Positions 34,322 to 41,360 of a stretch of DNA of 64,000 bases are shown here, piece by piece; within the stretch, counting starts at the first letter, position 1; each line of letters starts with the position of its first letter. The notes beneath the pieces were generated by a model. The model ran no database searches and was not told where the DNA came from. It worked only from the letters and a program-made list of their open reading frames with translations. This DNA is from a bacterium (lineage in GTDB: Bacteria > 4484-113 > JAFGCY01): assembly GCA_020440605.1 (NCBI GenBank), contig JAGRNT010000004.1, forward strand, positions 62,001-126,000, given 5' to 3'. The position numbers and the translations under genes were made by a program.

Positions 34322-36736
34322 TCAGTCGGCGTAGCCGTACTTGTCGTCGCCGCCTTCCTTGCGCTCGCCACCTTCACGGTTGCCACCGCCGCGGTTGTTC
34401 CAGTCGCCGCTCTGCGGACGATCACCGCCGCCGAAGCCACCACTGCGGCCTCCGCTGCGTCCGCCGCCATCACGGTCACCGCCGCCACGGCCGCCACGAT
34501 CACCACCGTAGCCACCGCCACGACCGCCTCGGTCACCACCGCCGCGACCACCACGGTCGCCGCCATAGCCACCGCCGCCGCGGCCACCACGGTCACCGCC
34601 GCCACGTCCACCCCGGTCACCGCCACCGCCGCCACGACCACCGCGGTCGCGCTGGGTGTACTCGATGTCGGTGCGGATCAGGCTGATCTTGCCGGCCTCG
34701 TCGATCTCCTCGATCTTGACCGGGATGATGTCGCCGATCTTCAGCTCATCCTCGATGTTCTCCACGCGGTGGTCAGCCACCTTGGAGACGTGCAGGAAGC
34801 CGTCGCGGCCGGGCACCAGCTCGACGAATGCCGCAAACGGCATCAGCCTGACGACTGCGCCCTTGAACTCGTCACCCTGCTTGACGGTGGTGGTCATCGC
34901 GCGGATGATTGACAACGCACGCTGCACACCCTCGTGGTCGGTGCCGGTCACGAACACGCGGCCCTCGTCGTCGATGTCGACCTCGGCACCGGTCTCGCTG
35001 ACGATCTTCTTGATGTTCTTGCCGCTGGGCCCGATCACGAGGCCGATCTGGTCCACCTCGATCTGCAGCATCTCCAGCATCGGAGCGTACTGGCTGATCG
35101 TCTCACGCGGCGCGGGGATCACTTCCTCCATCTGCTCGATCACGGTGACGTAGCCCTTGTAGGCCAGCTCAAGCGTCTCCTTGACCATTGCCATCGTCAG
35201 GCCCTCGATCTTCACGTCGAGCTGGATCGCGGTGATGCCCTCGCGGGTACCGGTCACCTTGAAGTCCATGTCGCCGTTGAAGTCCTCAAAGCCGGAGAGG
35301 TCCATCAGCAGGCGGTAGTCGTCACCGCTGGTGACGAGCCCGATCGAGATGCCGCCCACGGGGCGCTTGATCGGCACACCGGCCGCCATCAGCGCGAGGA
35401 TCGAACCGCAGGTGCTCGCCATTGACGACGAGGCGTTGCTCTCGGTGGTCTCACTCACGATGCGGATCGTGTACGGGAACACATCCTCATCCGGCAGCAC
35501 GGGCACCACGGCCTTCTCCGCCAGCACGCCGTGACCAATCTCGCGACGGCCGGGGCCGCGGCTGGGACGGGTCTCGCCGACGCTGTAGGGCGGGAAGTTG
35601 TAGTGGTGCATGTAGCGCTTCGAGGAATCGAAGTTGACGGTGTCAATCTTTTGGCGGTCGCCGCCGCTGCCCAGAGTCAGGCAGCTCAGGGCCTGGGTCT
35701 GGCCACGGGTGAACAGCGCGGATCCGTGTACGCGGGGCAGCAGGTCCACCATGCACTCGATCGGGCGGATGTCGCCCGGGGCACGGTGGTCGATGCGCGT
35801 GCCGTTCATGGTCATCGCGCGGGCTTCCTTCTTCACGAGCTTGCCGACGTAGCCCTTGATCTGGCCGCCGTCAGCATCGGGGTCCGTAGCCTGGATATGC
35901 TCGACCACCGAACTCTTCAGTGCATCAAGCTTGCCGAACAGGTCCTCCTTGCCATCCGCCGGGATCAGCTCGCGGATCTTCGGCTCGGCGAAGGCGCGGA
36001 TCTTCTCGGCGAGTGCCGCGTCCATCTCGGGCTTCGGGGTATAGGAAGCCTTCTCGCGGCTGTACTCCCTGCTGATCTCAGCAATCTTCGTGGCCAGCTC
36101 GCTGATGTAGCCGAAGGCCAGCTCGATGCCCTTGTAGACATCCTCGACCGCCACTTCCTTGCTCTCGTCCTCGATCATGTTGACACGGTTCTTCGTGCCG
36201 CTGACCAGCAGGTCGAGATCACTCTCCTCCATCTGCTCGAATGTCGGGTTGAGGATGTACTCACCGTCGATGCGGCCGATGCGGCAGGCGGCGATGGGGT
36301 TCTCGTAGGGGATGTTGCTGATCGCCAGCGCCAGCGAGGCACCGTTGATCGCATAGACATCCGGGATCGCCTGATTGTCCTGGGACAGGGCGGTCACGAT
36401 GATCTGTACGTCGTTGTGGTAATCGTCCGGGAACATCGGGCGGATCGTGCGGTCGATCTTGCGGGAGATCAGCACGGCCTGCTCCGAGGGACGGGCCTCA
36501 CGCTTGATGAAGCCGCCGGGGAACTTGCCCGCCGCGTAGAACTTCTCCTCGTAGTCCACCATCAGCGGGAAGAAGTCGATGCCCTCCCGCGGCTGGCGGC
36601 TGGCGGTGGCGCAGCACAGCAGTACGAAGTCCCCGTGCCTGAGGAGCACCGCTCCACCGGCCTGCTTGGCGATCACGCCGGATTCAATCGAAAACGTATC
36701 GGACCCCTGTGTAAGGTCCAGCTTGAATTTCTTCAC
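34322..36736 (-). CDS. pnp: Polyribonucleotide nucleotidyltransferase with long RGG tail
   Basis: 804 residues against about 700 usual. Phosphorolytic 3'-5' RNA exonuclease of the degradosome. Domains in order: RNase PH 1 (1-145), helical domain, RNase PH 2 (about 320-550), KH with GPSGKNIK (about 570), S1 (about 630-693). From about residue 695 to the end there are some 109 residues made of RGG, GGDRGG and GGYGGDRGG units, then an acidic end. RGG tracts bind RNA and promote condensation; this is an unusual fusion for PNPase. Paired with rpsO upstream, the standard order, and ended by a strong terminator. Confidence 0.97.
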   Translation of the reverse strand: MKKFKLDLTQGSDTFSIESGVIAKQAGGAVLLRHGDFVLLCCATASRQPREGIDFFPLMVDYEEKFYAAGKFPGGFIKREARPSEQAVLISRKIDRTIRPMFPDDYHNDVQIIVTALSQDNQAIPDVYAINGASLALAISNIPYENPIAACRIGRIDGEYILNPTFEQMEESDLDLLVSGTKNRVNMIEDESKEVAVEDVYKGIELAFGYISELATKIAEISREYSREKASYTPKPEMDAALAEKIRAFAEPKIRELIPADGKEDLFGKLDALKSSVVEHIQATDPDADGGQIKGYVGKLVKKEARAMTMNGTRIDHRAPGDIRPIECMVDLLPRVHGSALFTRGQTQALSCLTLGSGGDRQKIDTVNFDSSKRYMHHYNFPPYSVGETRPSRGPGRREIGHGVLAEKAVVPVLPDEDVFPYTIRIVSETTESNASSSMASTCGSILALMAAGVPIKRPVGGISIGLVTSGDDYRLLMDLSGFEDFNGDMDFKVTGTREGITAIQLDVKIEGLTMAMVKETLELAYKGYVTVIEQMEEVIPAPRETISQYAPMLEMLQIEVDQIGLVIGPSGKNIKKIVSETGAEVDIDDEGRVFVTGTDHEGVQRALSIIRAMTTTVKQGDEFKGAVVRLMPFAAFVELVPGRDGFLHVSKVADHRVENIEDELKIGDIIPVKIEEIDEAGKISLIRTDIEYTQRDRGGRGGGGGDRGGRGGGDRGGRGGGGYGGDRGGRGGGDRGGRGGGYGGDRGGRGGGDRDGGGRSGGRSGGFGGGDRPQSGDWNNRGGGNREGGERKEGGDDKYGYAD

Positions 36737-36858
36737 TTCTAGCCTCTTGTGAGTTCATTTGCGCGCCACTTGCGCGCACACACGGCCAGGTAAAAAGGTT
36801 GCGGTAGATGTGCAGGAAGAAGAAAGGCTTGGCGTCAGAAAATGAAAATGGAACCGGA

Positions 36859-37128
36859 CTACTTGCGCAGTCCCAGTTCCTTGATCACGGTCTGGTACTT
36901 GGAAAAGCTCTTCTTCTGCAGATATGCGAGGAACTTGCGGCGACGGCCGACCATCTGCAGCAGGCCGCGGCGGGAATGCTTGTCCTTCTTGTGGACCTTC
37001 AGGTGAGCGTTGAGGTCCTCGATGCGCTGGGTCAGCAGGGCGATCTGAACCTCTGCGGAACCGGTATCCTTCTCATGGTGCTGGAACTTCGAAAATATTC
37101 CGGCTCTTACGTCTGCATCCATTGCCAT
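36859..37128 (-). CDS. rpsO: 30S ribosomal protein bS15
   Basis: 89 residues, full length. Signature [19 protein letters not shown] followed by [16 protein letters not shown] and RRRKFLAYL. Binds 16S rRNA helices near the platform. The first ten residues ([10 protein letters not shown]) differ from the usual start of the family, but the ATG has GGAG nine bases upstream. Upstream of pnp with a 122-base gap, where translational autocontrol by S15 is common. Confidence 0.98.
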   Translation of the reverse strand: MAMDADVRAGIFSKFQHHEKDTGSAEVQIALLTQRIEDLNAHLKVHKKDKHSRRGLLQMVGRRRKFLAYLQKKSFSKYQTVIKELGLRK

Positions 37129-37192
37129 TGTCGTATTCTCCAGGACGCCACCTGGCGCCTAATTTCTTCTACCTTTTTACTTAGCTCGCGAG

Positions 37193-37201
37193 ATTATATC
37201 A
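37193..37201 (-). promoter_or_regulatory. Extended -10 promoter of rpsO
   Basis: Minus-strand TGATATAAT, a complete extended -10, 65 bases before the rpsO ATG. The -35 position has no good match. Confidence 0.6.
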
Positions 37202-37336
37202 CACAGGCAGGCACGCACACGGCGCATGGAAGCGGCCGCGAAGCGCTGGCTGACCCCGGAAGAAATCCGCCGAGCCCCCTTGCGGGGGATCAGGTATTTT
37301 ACCGGGAATGCCGGGAAAATCAAGTGCCTGCGCGGA

Positions 37337-37732
37337 TTATTGCCGCTCGGGCATCTCCATCAGCACGGTTTTGGAGATTCCGCCCAGGTTGAACAGCTCA
37401 TTGACCTGTCCATCCACCGCGACCGTGGTCCCTACGGTGGGCAGTCCGCGCTCCGTGACCACGGTGATGCTGCCCGTGCCGTCGCTGATCTCGAACCACT
37501 TCACCACGAGGTTCATCGTGCTCGTGACCTCGCCCTCGACATGCACAACAGTGCCGTCGTAGCTGCGCAGGTCAGCGAGGATCTCCCCGATCGGCACCGG
37601 CCGGCTGCCCGCGATGCGCTGGTAGGCCATGAAGCCGAGCGCGCCGGCACCCAGCACCGCCACCACGAGAATCCCCGTCACCAGTGGGCTGAGCCCGCTT
37701 CTTCCCTTGCTGTCCCGTTCCTTACTGTCCAT
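37337..37732 (-). CDS. Membrane-anchored OB-fold-like protein
   Basis: 131 residues: a charged cytoplasmic N-terminus (1-15), one membrane helix (about 16-36), then about 90 residues with the strand pattern DGTVVHVEGEVTSTMNLV ... WFEISDGTGSITVVT ... GTTVAVDGQV, the OB-fold of tRNA_anti/CcmE-like domains. Such proteins bind nucleic acid, haem or nothing known; here function is open. A GC-rich inverted repeat lies just beyond its stop. Confidence 0.72.
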   Translation of the reverse strand: MDSKERDSKGRSGLSPLVTGILVVAVLGAGALGFMAYQRIAGSRPVPIGEILADLRSYDGTVVHVEGEVTSTMNLVVKWFEISDGTGSITVVTERGLPTVGTTVAVDGQVNELFNLGGISKTVLMEMPERQ

Positions 37733-37818
37733 GCATAGAGTTTAGCAGCTCAGGCCTGTGCAGGGATTGTGGAGAAACATGCGGATTGTGCAGAGGGTCC
37801 GCGATATATTAATAAGGT

Positions 37819-39048
37819 ATGCGGACAGTGACATGCCTCAGCCTGCTATTCTGCCTGGCCCTGCTCTGCGCGGCCGCGCAGTCCGAGCCTGCGGCTGATC
37901 CAGCCCCTGAGCCCGCCGCGGCAGTCCAGCCAGCGGCCCCACCCGTGGACAGCCGCCCGCTCTCGCTGGAGCAGGATCCGCTGCTGGACATCCCCCGCCC
38001 CCAGGCCCGGCTGGCCTACAGCCTCGTGATCGACAACCGCCGCGGCGGCGTGATCCGCATCGTCGACCCGCCCGCGACATTCATCTTCAACCGTCCCGGC
38101 GTGGATCTCGGCACCGTGATCCAGCCCCTGCGCAGCACGCGCAGCGAAATCCCCGCGGCCAGCCTGCCCTCCCCCGCCAATGTGGTCTGCTACAGCGGCA
38201 CGGACGCGATCCACGTCAAGGCCTGGAATGAAGGGGTCTATGACAGCAGCGCGGTGTTCAGCATCCTCCCCGCCGACAATGAAGCCTATCTTGATGAAGC
38301 CGCGGCTGCGGCCTGGGACAGCCTGCCCGGGCATGCCCTGCTGACGGACATCCCCGCCGGGCAGTCGATCTTCGGCGGGGCCTGGCCGCTGATCGTCGGA
38401 AACCCGGTGAATGTCTACCGCGGCCAGCAGATCCTCGACCTCTCCCCGCTCTACCCCGACATCGAAATCGGCGACCGCATCGTGGTCGGGGTGTACGTCC
38501 CGGCGGACTGGCCGGACGAGCTGCGCATTGCCAACACTGAGGACGGCGCGGTGGAGTTCCTGCTCGCCGGGCAGGAGCTGCAGCTCGCCCGCTGCACCGT
38601 GCCACAGCAGGCTGCGCGGCGCGGCAGCCTGGCCGGCCCCTATCCCGCGGCCGGGATCGCGCACTGCGACAGCACGGCTTTCGCGATCGGCGTGCCCGGT
38701 GGCGACGGGCGTGAATATCTCGGCGTGAATGCACAGGGGCATGGCCGGGAGGCCGGGATGCAGCTCCTGAGCAGTACCGAGCTGGCCCTGGCCTGGCAGG
38801 CTCCGCTGTTCATGGGCTACCTCTATCCCTTCAATCCCCTGGATCCGCCCGCGAAGCTGCCCCTGCCCGTGATCCGCCTGCGCTTCGGCAGCGGCTCAAG
38901 CTGGGTGCCGCTCGGCAGTGTCACGGAGCAGCAGGCCCTGGCCACGGTCACGGCCCTGCGCCTGGACTGGCTACCGGCGGGGACGGAAGAGGAAGCGAAG
39001 GTAATCACGGAAACACCGGCACAGCTGGAGATCGGCCCGGCGAAGTAA
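37819..39048 (+). CDS. Secreted hypothetical protein
   Basis: 409 residues with a signal peptide (1-21, cut after CAAA) and a Pro/Ala-rich linker to about 50. The rest is beta-rich, with segments such as GDRIVVGVYVPADWP and VVCYSGTDAIHVKAW but no family motif I recognise. AAGG lies just before the ATG, and AT-rich TATATT at 37805-37810 could be the -10, which would give a very short or absent leader. Convergent with the next gene, ten bases apart. Confidence 0.72.
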   Translation: MRTVTCLSLLFCLALLCAAAQSEPAADPAPEPAAAVQPAAPPVDSRPLSLEQDPLLDIPRPQARLAYSLVIDNRRGGVIRIVDPPATFIFNRPGVDLGTVIQPLRSTRSEIPAASLPSPANVVCYSGTDAIHVKAWNEGVYDSSAVFSILPADNEAYLDEAAAAAWDSLPGHALLTDIPAGQSIFGGAWPLIVGNPVNVYRGQQILDLSPLYPDIEIGDRIVVGVYVPADWPDELRIANTEDGAVEFLLAGQELQLARCTVPQQAARRGSLAGPYPAAGIAHCDSTAFAIGVPGGDGREYLGVNAQGHGREAGMQLLSSTELALAWQAPLFMGYLYPFNPLDPPAKLPLPVIRLRFGSGSSWVPLGSVTEQQALATVTALRLDWLPAGTEEEAKVITETPAQLEIGPAK

Positions 39049-39057
39049 GCGACAGGC

Positions 39058-39537
39058 TCAGGCCGGCGGCCAGCCCTCGTCCAACCCGTAGTGCTCCAGC
39101 GCATCCAGGCCGGCCGTGTCCAGCTGCCAGTTCACATAGCCCTCACGGATCACATCCAGGTACTTCCGGTTCGGCTTGTTGGCAGCGCCGCGCTCAGCCG
39201 TCGCGATGTAGATCAGCACCGGGTTGCCATCATGCTGCATCAGCTGCTCATCGCGGAAGTAATGCCCGCTGGCAATCCCCTCGAAGTGGTCGAGGGCGGC
39301 TTCGCATTCCGGCGTCAGCAGCCATAGCGCTCCGGGCACGGAACTGCCGGACTGTGGAACGACAGTCGCCACACCGCCCCGGCCCCAGCGTGCAGTGCCC
39401 GCGCCCACGAATTCAAGCCGGTGTCCGCCGAGTGCATAGGGAGCGAGCGGCAGGGCGGCGGGACAGCGCTCGGCCATCTGCGCGCGTGAAAGATTGGAAC
39501 CATAGGCAAAGTACAGCCTGCGCGGGGAATCGGACAT
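39058..39537 (-). CDS. Gamma-glutamylcyclotransferase-like (AIG2/GGCT) protein
   Basis: 159 residues starting at MSDSPRRLYFAYGSNLS; a longer frame adds 28 Phe-rich residues that do not fit. YFAYGSNL is the substrate loop of the family and DHFEGI carries the catalytic Glu position; VPGALWLLTPE is the conserved central strand. The fold opens gamma-glutamyl amides to 5-oxoproline and free amino acid. Exact substrate unknown. Confidence 0.88.
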   Translation of the reverse strand: MSDSPRRLYFAYGSNLSRAQMAERCPAALPLAPYALGGHRLEFVGAGTARWGRGGVATVVPQSGSSVPGALWLLTPECEAALDHFEGIASGHYFRDEQLMQHDGNPVLIYIATAERGAANKPNRKYLDVIREGYVNWQLDTAGLDALEHYGLDEGWPPA

Positions 39538-39586
39538 GGGACTAGGATAGTGGAAGAAGTGGAAGAAGTTCTTAGTGAAGACGGAG

Positions 39587-39628
39587 GTCAGGCCCATGGC
39601 CTGACAGGATAGCGGACCCATGGTCCGC
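39587..39628. repeat. Two variable-stem hairpins with CAT loops
   Basis: GTCAGGCC-CAT-GGCCTGAC (39587-39605) and GCGGACC-CAT-GGTCCGC (39612-39628), 25 bases apart. Same layout as the arrays at 33.8-34.0 kb but with wholly different stems. Confidence 0.75.
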
Positions 39629-39639
39629 CCGAATCACAA

Positions 39640-39715
39640 GGAACTGAGCACTAAGAACTAATCTACTAAGCACTTGGATCTTTTCCTACTAAGAACTAAC
39701 AACTAACTACTTGCT
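39640..39715. repeat. Degenerate heptad repeats of the ACTAAGA type
   Basis: The segment is built of GCACTAAGAACTAA, CTACTAAGCACTT and CTACTAAGAACTAACAACTAA-like words, approximately seven bases per unit. It resembles the short tandem heptanucleotide repeats known from cyanobacteria. No coding potential. Confidence 0.65.
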
Positions 39716-40062
39716 TGCCTGGGCTAAGGCGGAACAATCTTTCTCAATCTACCAGCAAGCCTGTTTAGCCCCTCTCCGGCCCGGGTATTAGATATGGTTT
39801 GGAAATTCCCGGGGAATCCAGGGTCCCCGGGGTTTCCAGCCGGATTGCAGATTGACAACCTGTGCGTGGCACCCGGTGCGTCCGGGCGAGCCCTGAGTGA
39901 GCGATTCCCATATCCCATCATTCCCATCAATTTCCATCTGCACTGGCCCCGGATCCCATCCCGGGGCCATTGTTTTTTCTCCAGTTCGCCTGAAGGCTCA
40001 CTGGTCTGGCGCTGCGGTCGGCTAAGCCGCCCGGGTCGCGCTGAAGTAACGCATGAATTAGC
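39716..40062. other. Structured non-coding spacer, possible small RNA
   Basis: From 39780 a 32-base motif related to the leader hairpin at 12062 overlaps a long hairpin in which GGAAATTCCCGGGG pairs with CCCCGGGGTTTCC (39801-39838 approximately). A strong terminator closes the region at 39977. A non-coding transcript of about 200 bases is possible; no known RNA family was recognised and no coding frame is convincing. Confidence 0.4.
39945..39977 (+). terminator. Rho-independent terminator of the 39.8-kb spacer
   Basis: Perfect GGCCCCGG / CCGGGGCC stem (39945-39952, 39961-39968) with an eight-base loop, then ATTGTTTTTT. No protein gene on the plus strand precedes it, hence the small-RNA suspicion. 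Confidence 0.8.
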
Positions 40063-40190
40063 GGCGACATGCTGTCGCCTGATCTTCTATGTACCATCCC
40101 TTCCTCGATGCCACGTCGACATGCTGTCGCCTGATCTTCTATGTACCATCCCTTCCTCGATGCCACGGCGATATGCTGTCGCCTGATCTT
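40063..40190. repeat. 52-bp tandem repeat, two and a half copies
   Basis: Units start at 40065, 40117 and 40169, exactly 52 bases apart; the third stops after about 22 bases. Each begins with CGACATGCTGTCG, and the first copy forms GGCGACA-TGC-TGTCGCC (40063-40079). Copies 1 and 2 are almost identical, showing recent duplication. Confidence 0.85.
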
Positions 40191-40214
40191 CATCACGTTA
40201 TCCAGACCAAGGTG

Positions 40215-40239
40215 TAGCGGCGGCGCCCCGCGACGCCAT
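40215..40239. repeat. Dispersed hairpin repeat, copy A
   Basis: TAGCGGCGGCGCCCCGCGACGCC, one base different from the copy at 40817. The stem has one mismatch here. Confidence 0.6.
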
Positions 40240-40274
40240 GTAGTGCATGTCGCGAAGTCGGCATTGCCAACCCC

Positions 40275-40739
40275 TTATCTGAACGGAAATCCCGCGAGCA
40301 TCGCAGGCAGCATCGGCAGGATCGCCAGTGCAAGCACCATCGCGAGCACCGCTGACCCACCCGACCAGATCTGCACTGCATAACTCAGTACCGCCTGCTG
40401 CAGCGGCTGCCGTCCCGGCAGGCGCACGCAGTCAACCAGCATCCGGATTCCGAAAAGCAGGGTCATCGCAACAAGGGAGAAGTACAGCCAGCTCCACAGA
40501 ATCGAGTTGGTCAGCACATAGACGCTTCCCGCAGAGTTGCCAAAAGGCAGCATCACACTCAGATAAGGGGTATCCGGTGGCGAGAAGAAGTACAGGTTAT
40601 AAGGCAGAGCACCCAGCAGCACCACGGCGGCGAGCCCCACGAGGTAGTTGCGTTGCCAGCGGTGGCGGATGATCCAGTCCAGCATGCGCCGCGCCAGCCA
40701 GTGCAGCAGCTCCGAGTTGGTCAGGACCGGTGTATCCAT
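40275..40739 (-). CDS. Small integral membrane protein
   Basis: 154 residues with three or four membrane helices (about 32-50, 78-100, 125-150), a basic N-terminal helix (ARRMLDWIIRHRWQR) and no motif. It sits alone between repeat-rich spacers. Resembles a short YIP1/DUF-type membrane protein only in outline; function unknown. Confidence 0.6.
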   Translation of the reverse strand: MDTPVLTNSELLHWLARRMLDWIIRHRWQRNYLVGLAAVVLLGALPYNLYFFSPPDTPYLSVMLPFGNSAGSVYVLTNSILWSWLYFSLVAMTLLFGIRMLVDCVRLPGRQPLQQAVLSYAVQIWSGGSAVLAMVLALAILPMLPAMLAGFPFR

Positions 40740-40816
40740 TTCAGCTTGGTAGACCGGGATGCCGTGAGCTGAGTTCCCCTCGAATCAGAACTGAATCGCC
40801 AGATGGAAAGTATTGG

Positions 40817-40839
40817 TAGCGGCGTCGCCCCGCGACGCC
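40817..40839. repeat. Dispersed hairpin repeat, copy B
   Basis: TAGCGGCGTCGCCCCGCGACGCC with a perfect GGCGTCGC / GCGACGCC stem (40821-40828, 40832-40839) and CCC loop. Copy A, 600 bases away, differs in one base. Confidence 0.65.
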
Positions 40840-41132
40840 TGGGAGGGAATTCACCATCTTAGACTCGTCAGACAGGAGAAGCTATTGGCAGCACTGCCTG
40901 CCGCGCGAGGAATGTTGCTCTGGCAGGCACTACTCACGTGCTGGTCCAGCCAGGCTGGACCGCTACCCTGCATCGTCGGGGCTGCCTGTTTCCCTCTGCG
41001 TCCCCGCGGCTCTGCGTTGTGTATAACCGGATCTCTGGCCAGACTGTCGGATGAGCGCAGCGAAGCTGTTTACCCGCATTGACGTCTGCTTTCCGTTCCC
41101 GGATTTTTACTCGCAATTGCCAACCACTCAGC
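40840..41132. other. Spacer with one further hairpin, no gene seen
   Basis: GGTCCAGC-CAG-GCTGGACC (40943-40961) is another eight-base variable stem with a three-base loop. The remainder shows no plausible gene, although a short frame is open on the plus strand. Confidence 0.45.
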
Positions 41133-41351
41133 CAAAAAACCCTCTGTGCTCTCTGTGCCCTCTGTGGTTGAACCCTCTGTGTGCTCGTTGTCAGCTTTAC
41201 AGCTGACCTGCATTGCCCGGATGGCTCCGGGCCTCCTTTGCCAATCCCAAAAAACCCTCTGTGCTCTCTGTGCCCTCTGTGGTTGAACCCTCTGTGTGCT
41301 CGTTGTCAGCTTTACAGCTGACCTGCATTGCCCGGATGGCTCCGGGCCTCC
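41133..41351. repeat. 104-bp direct repeat, two copies, rich in CTCTGTG
   Basis: 41133-41236 and 41248-41351 appear identical over 104 bases, separated by 11 bases. Each copy contains four CTCTGTG words about nine bases apart, a GTCAGCT / AGCTGAC hairpin (41190-41207) and a GCCCGGA / TCCGGGC hairpin (41215-41232). The second copy ends ten bases before the stop codon of the HD-GYP gene. Confidence 0.85.
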
Positions 41352-41360
41352 GATGCTCCC

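Noticed and set aside
37268-37300. GC-rich stem (CCCCC-TTG-CGGGGG type) as terminator of the 37337 gene
   Set aside because: No T-run on the minus strand after the stem.
39794-40186. Plus-strand coding frame in the 39.8-40.2 kb spacer
   Set aside because: It crosses a strong terminator and the 52-bp repeats; no ribosome site and no plausible product.
40063-40190. CRISPR array
   Set aside because: Unit is 52 bases with no separate spacer; copies are contiguous and nearly identical.
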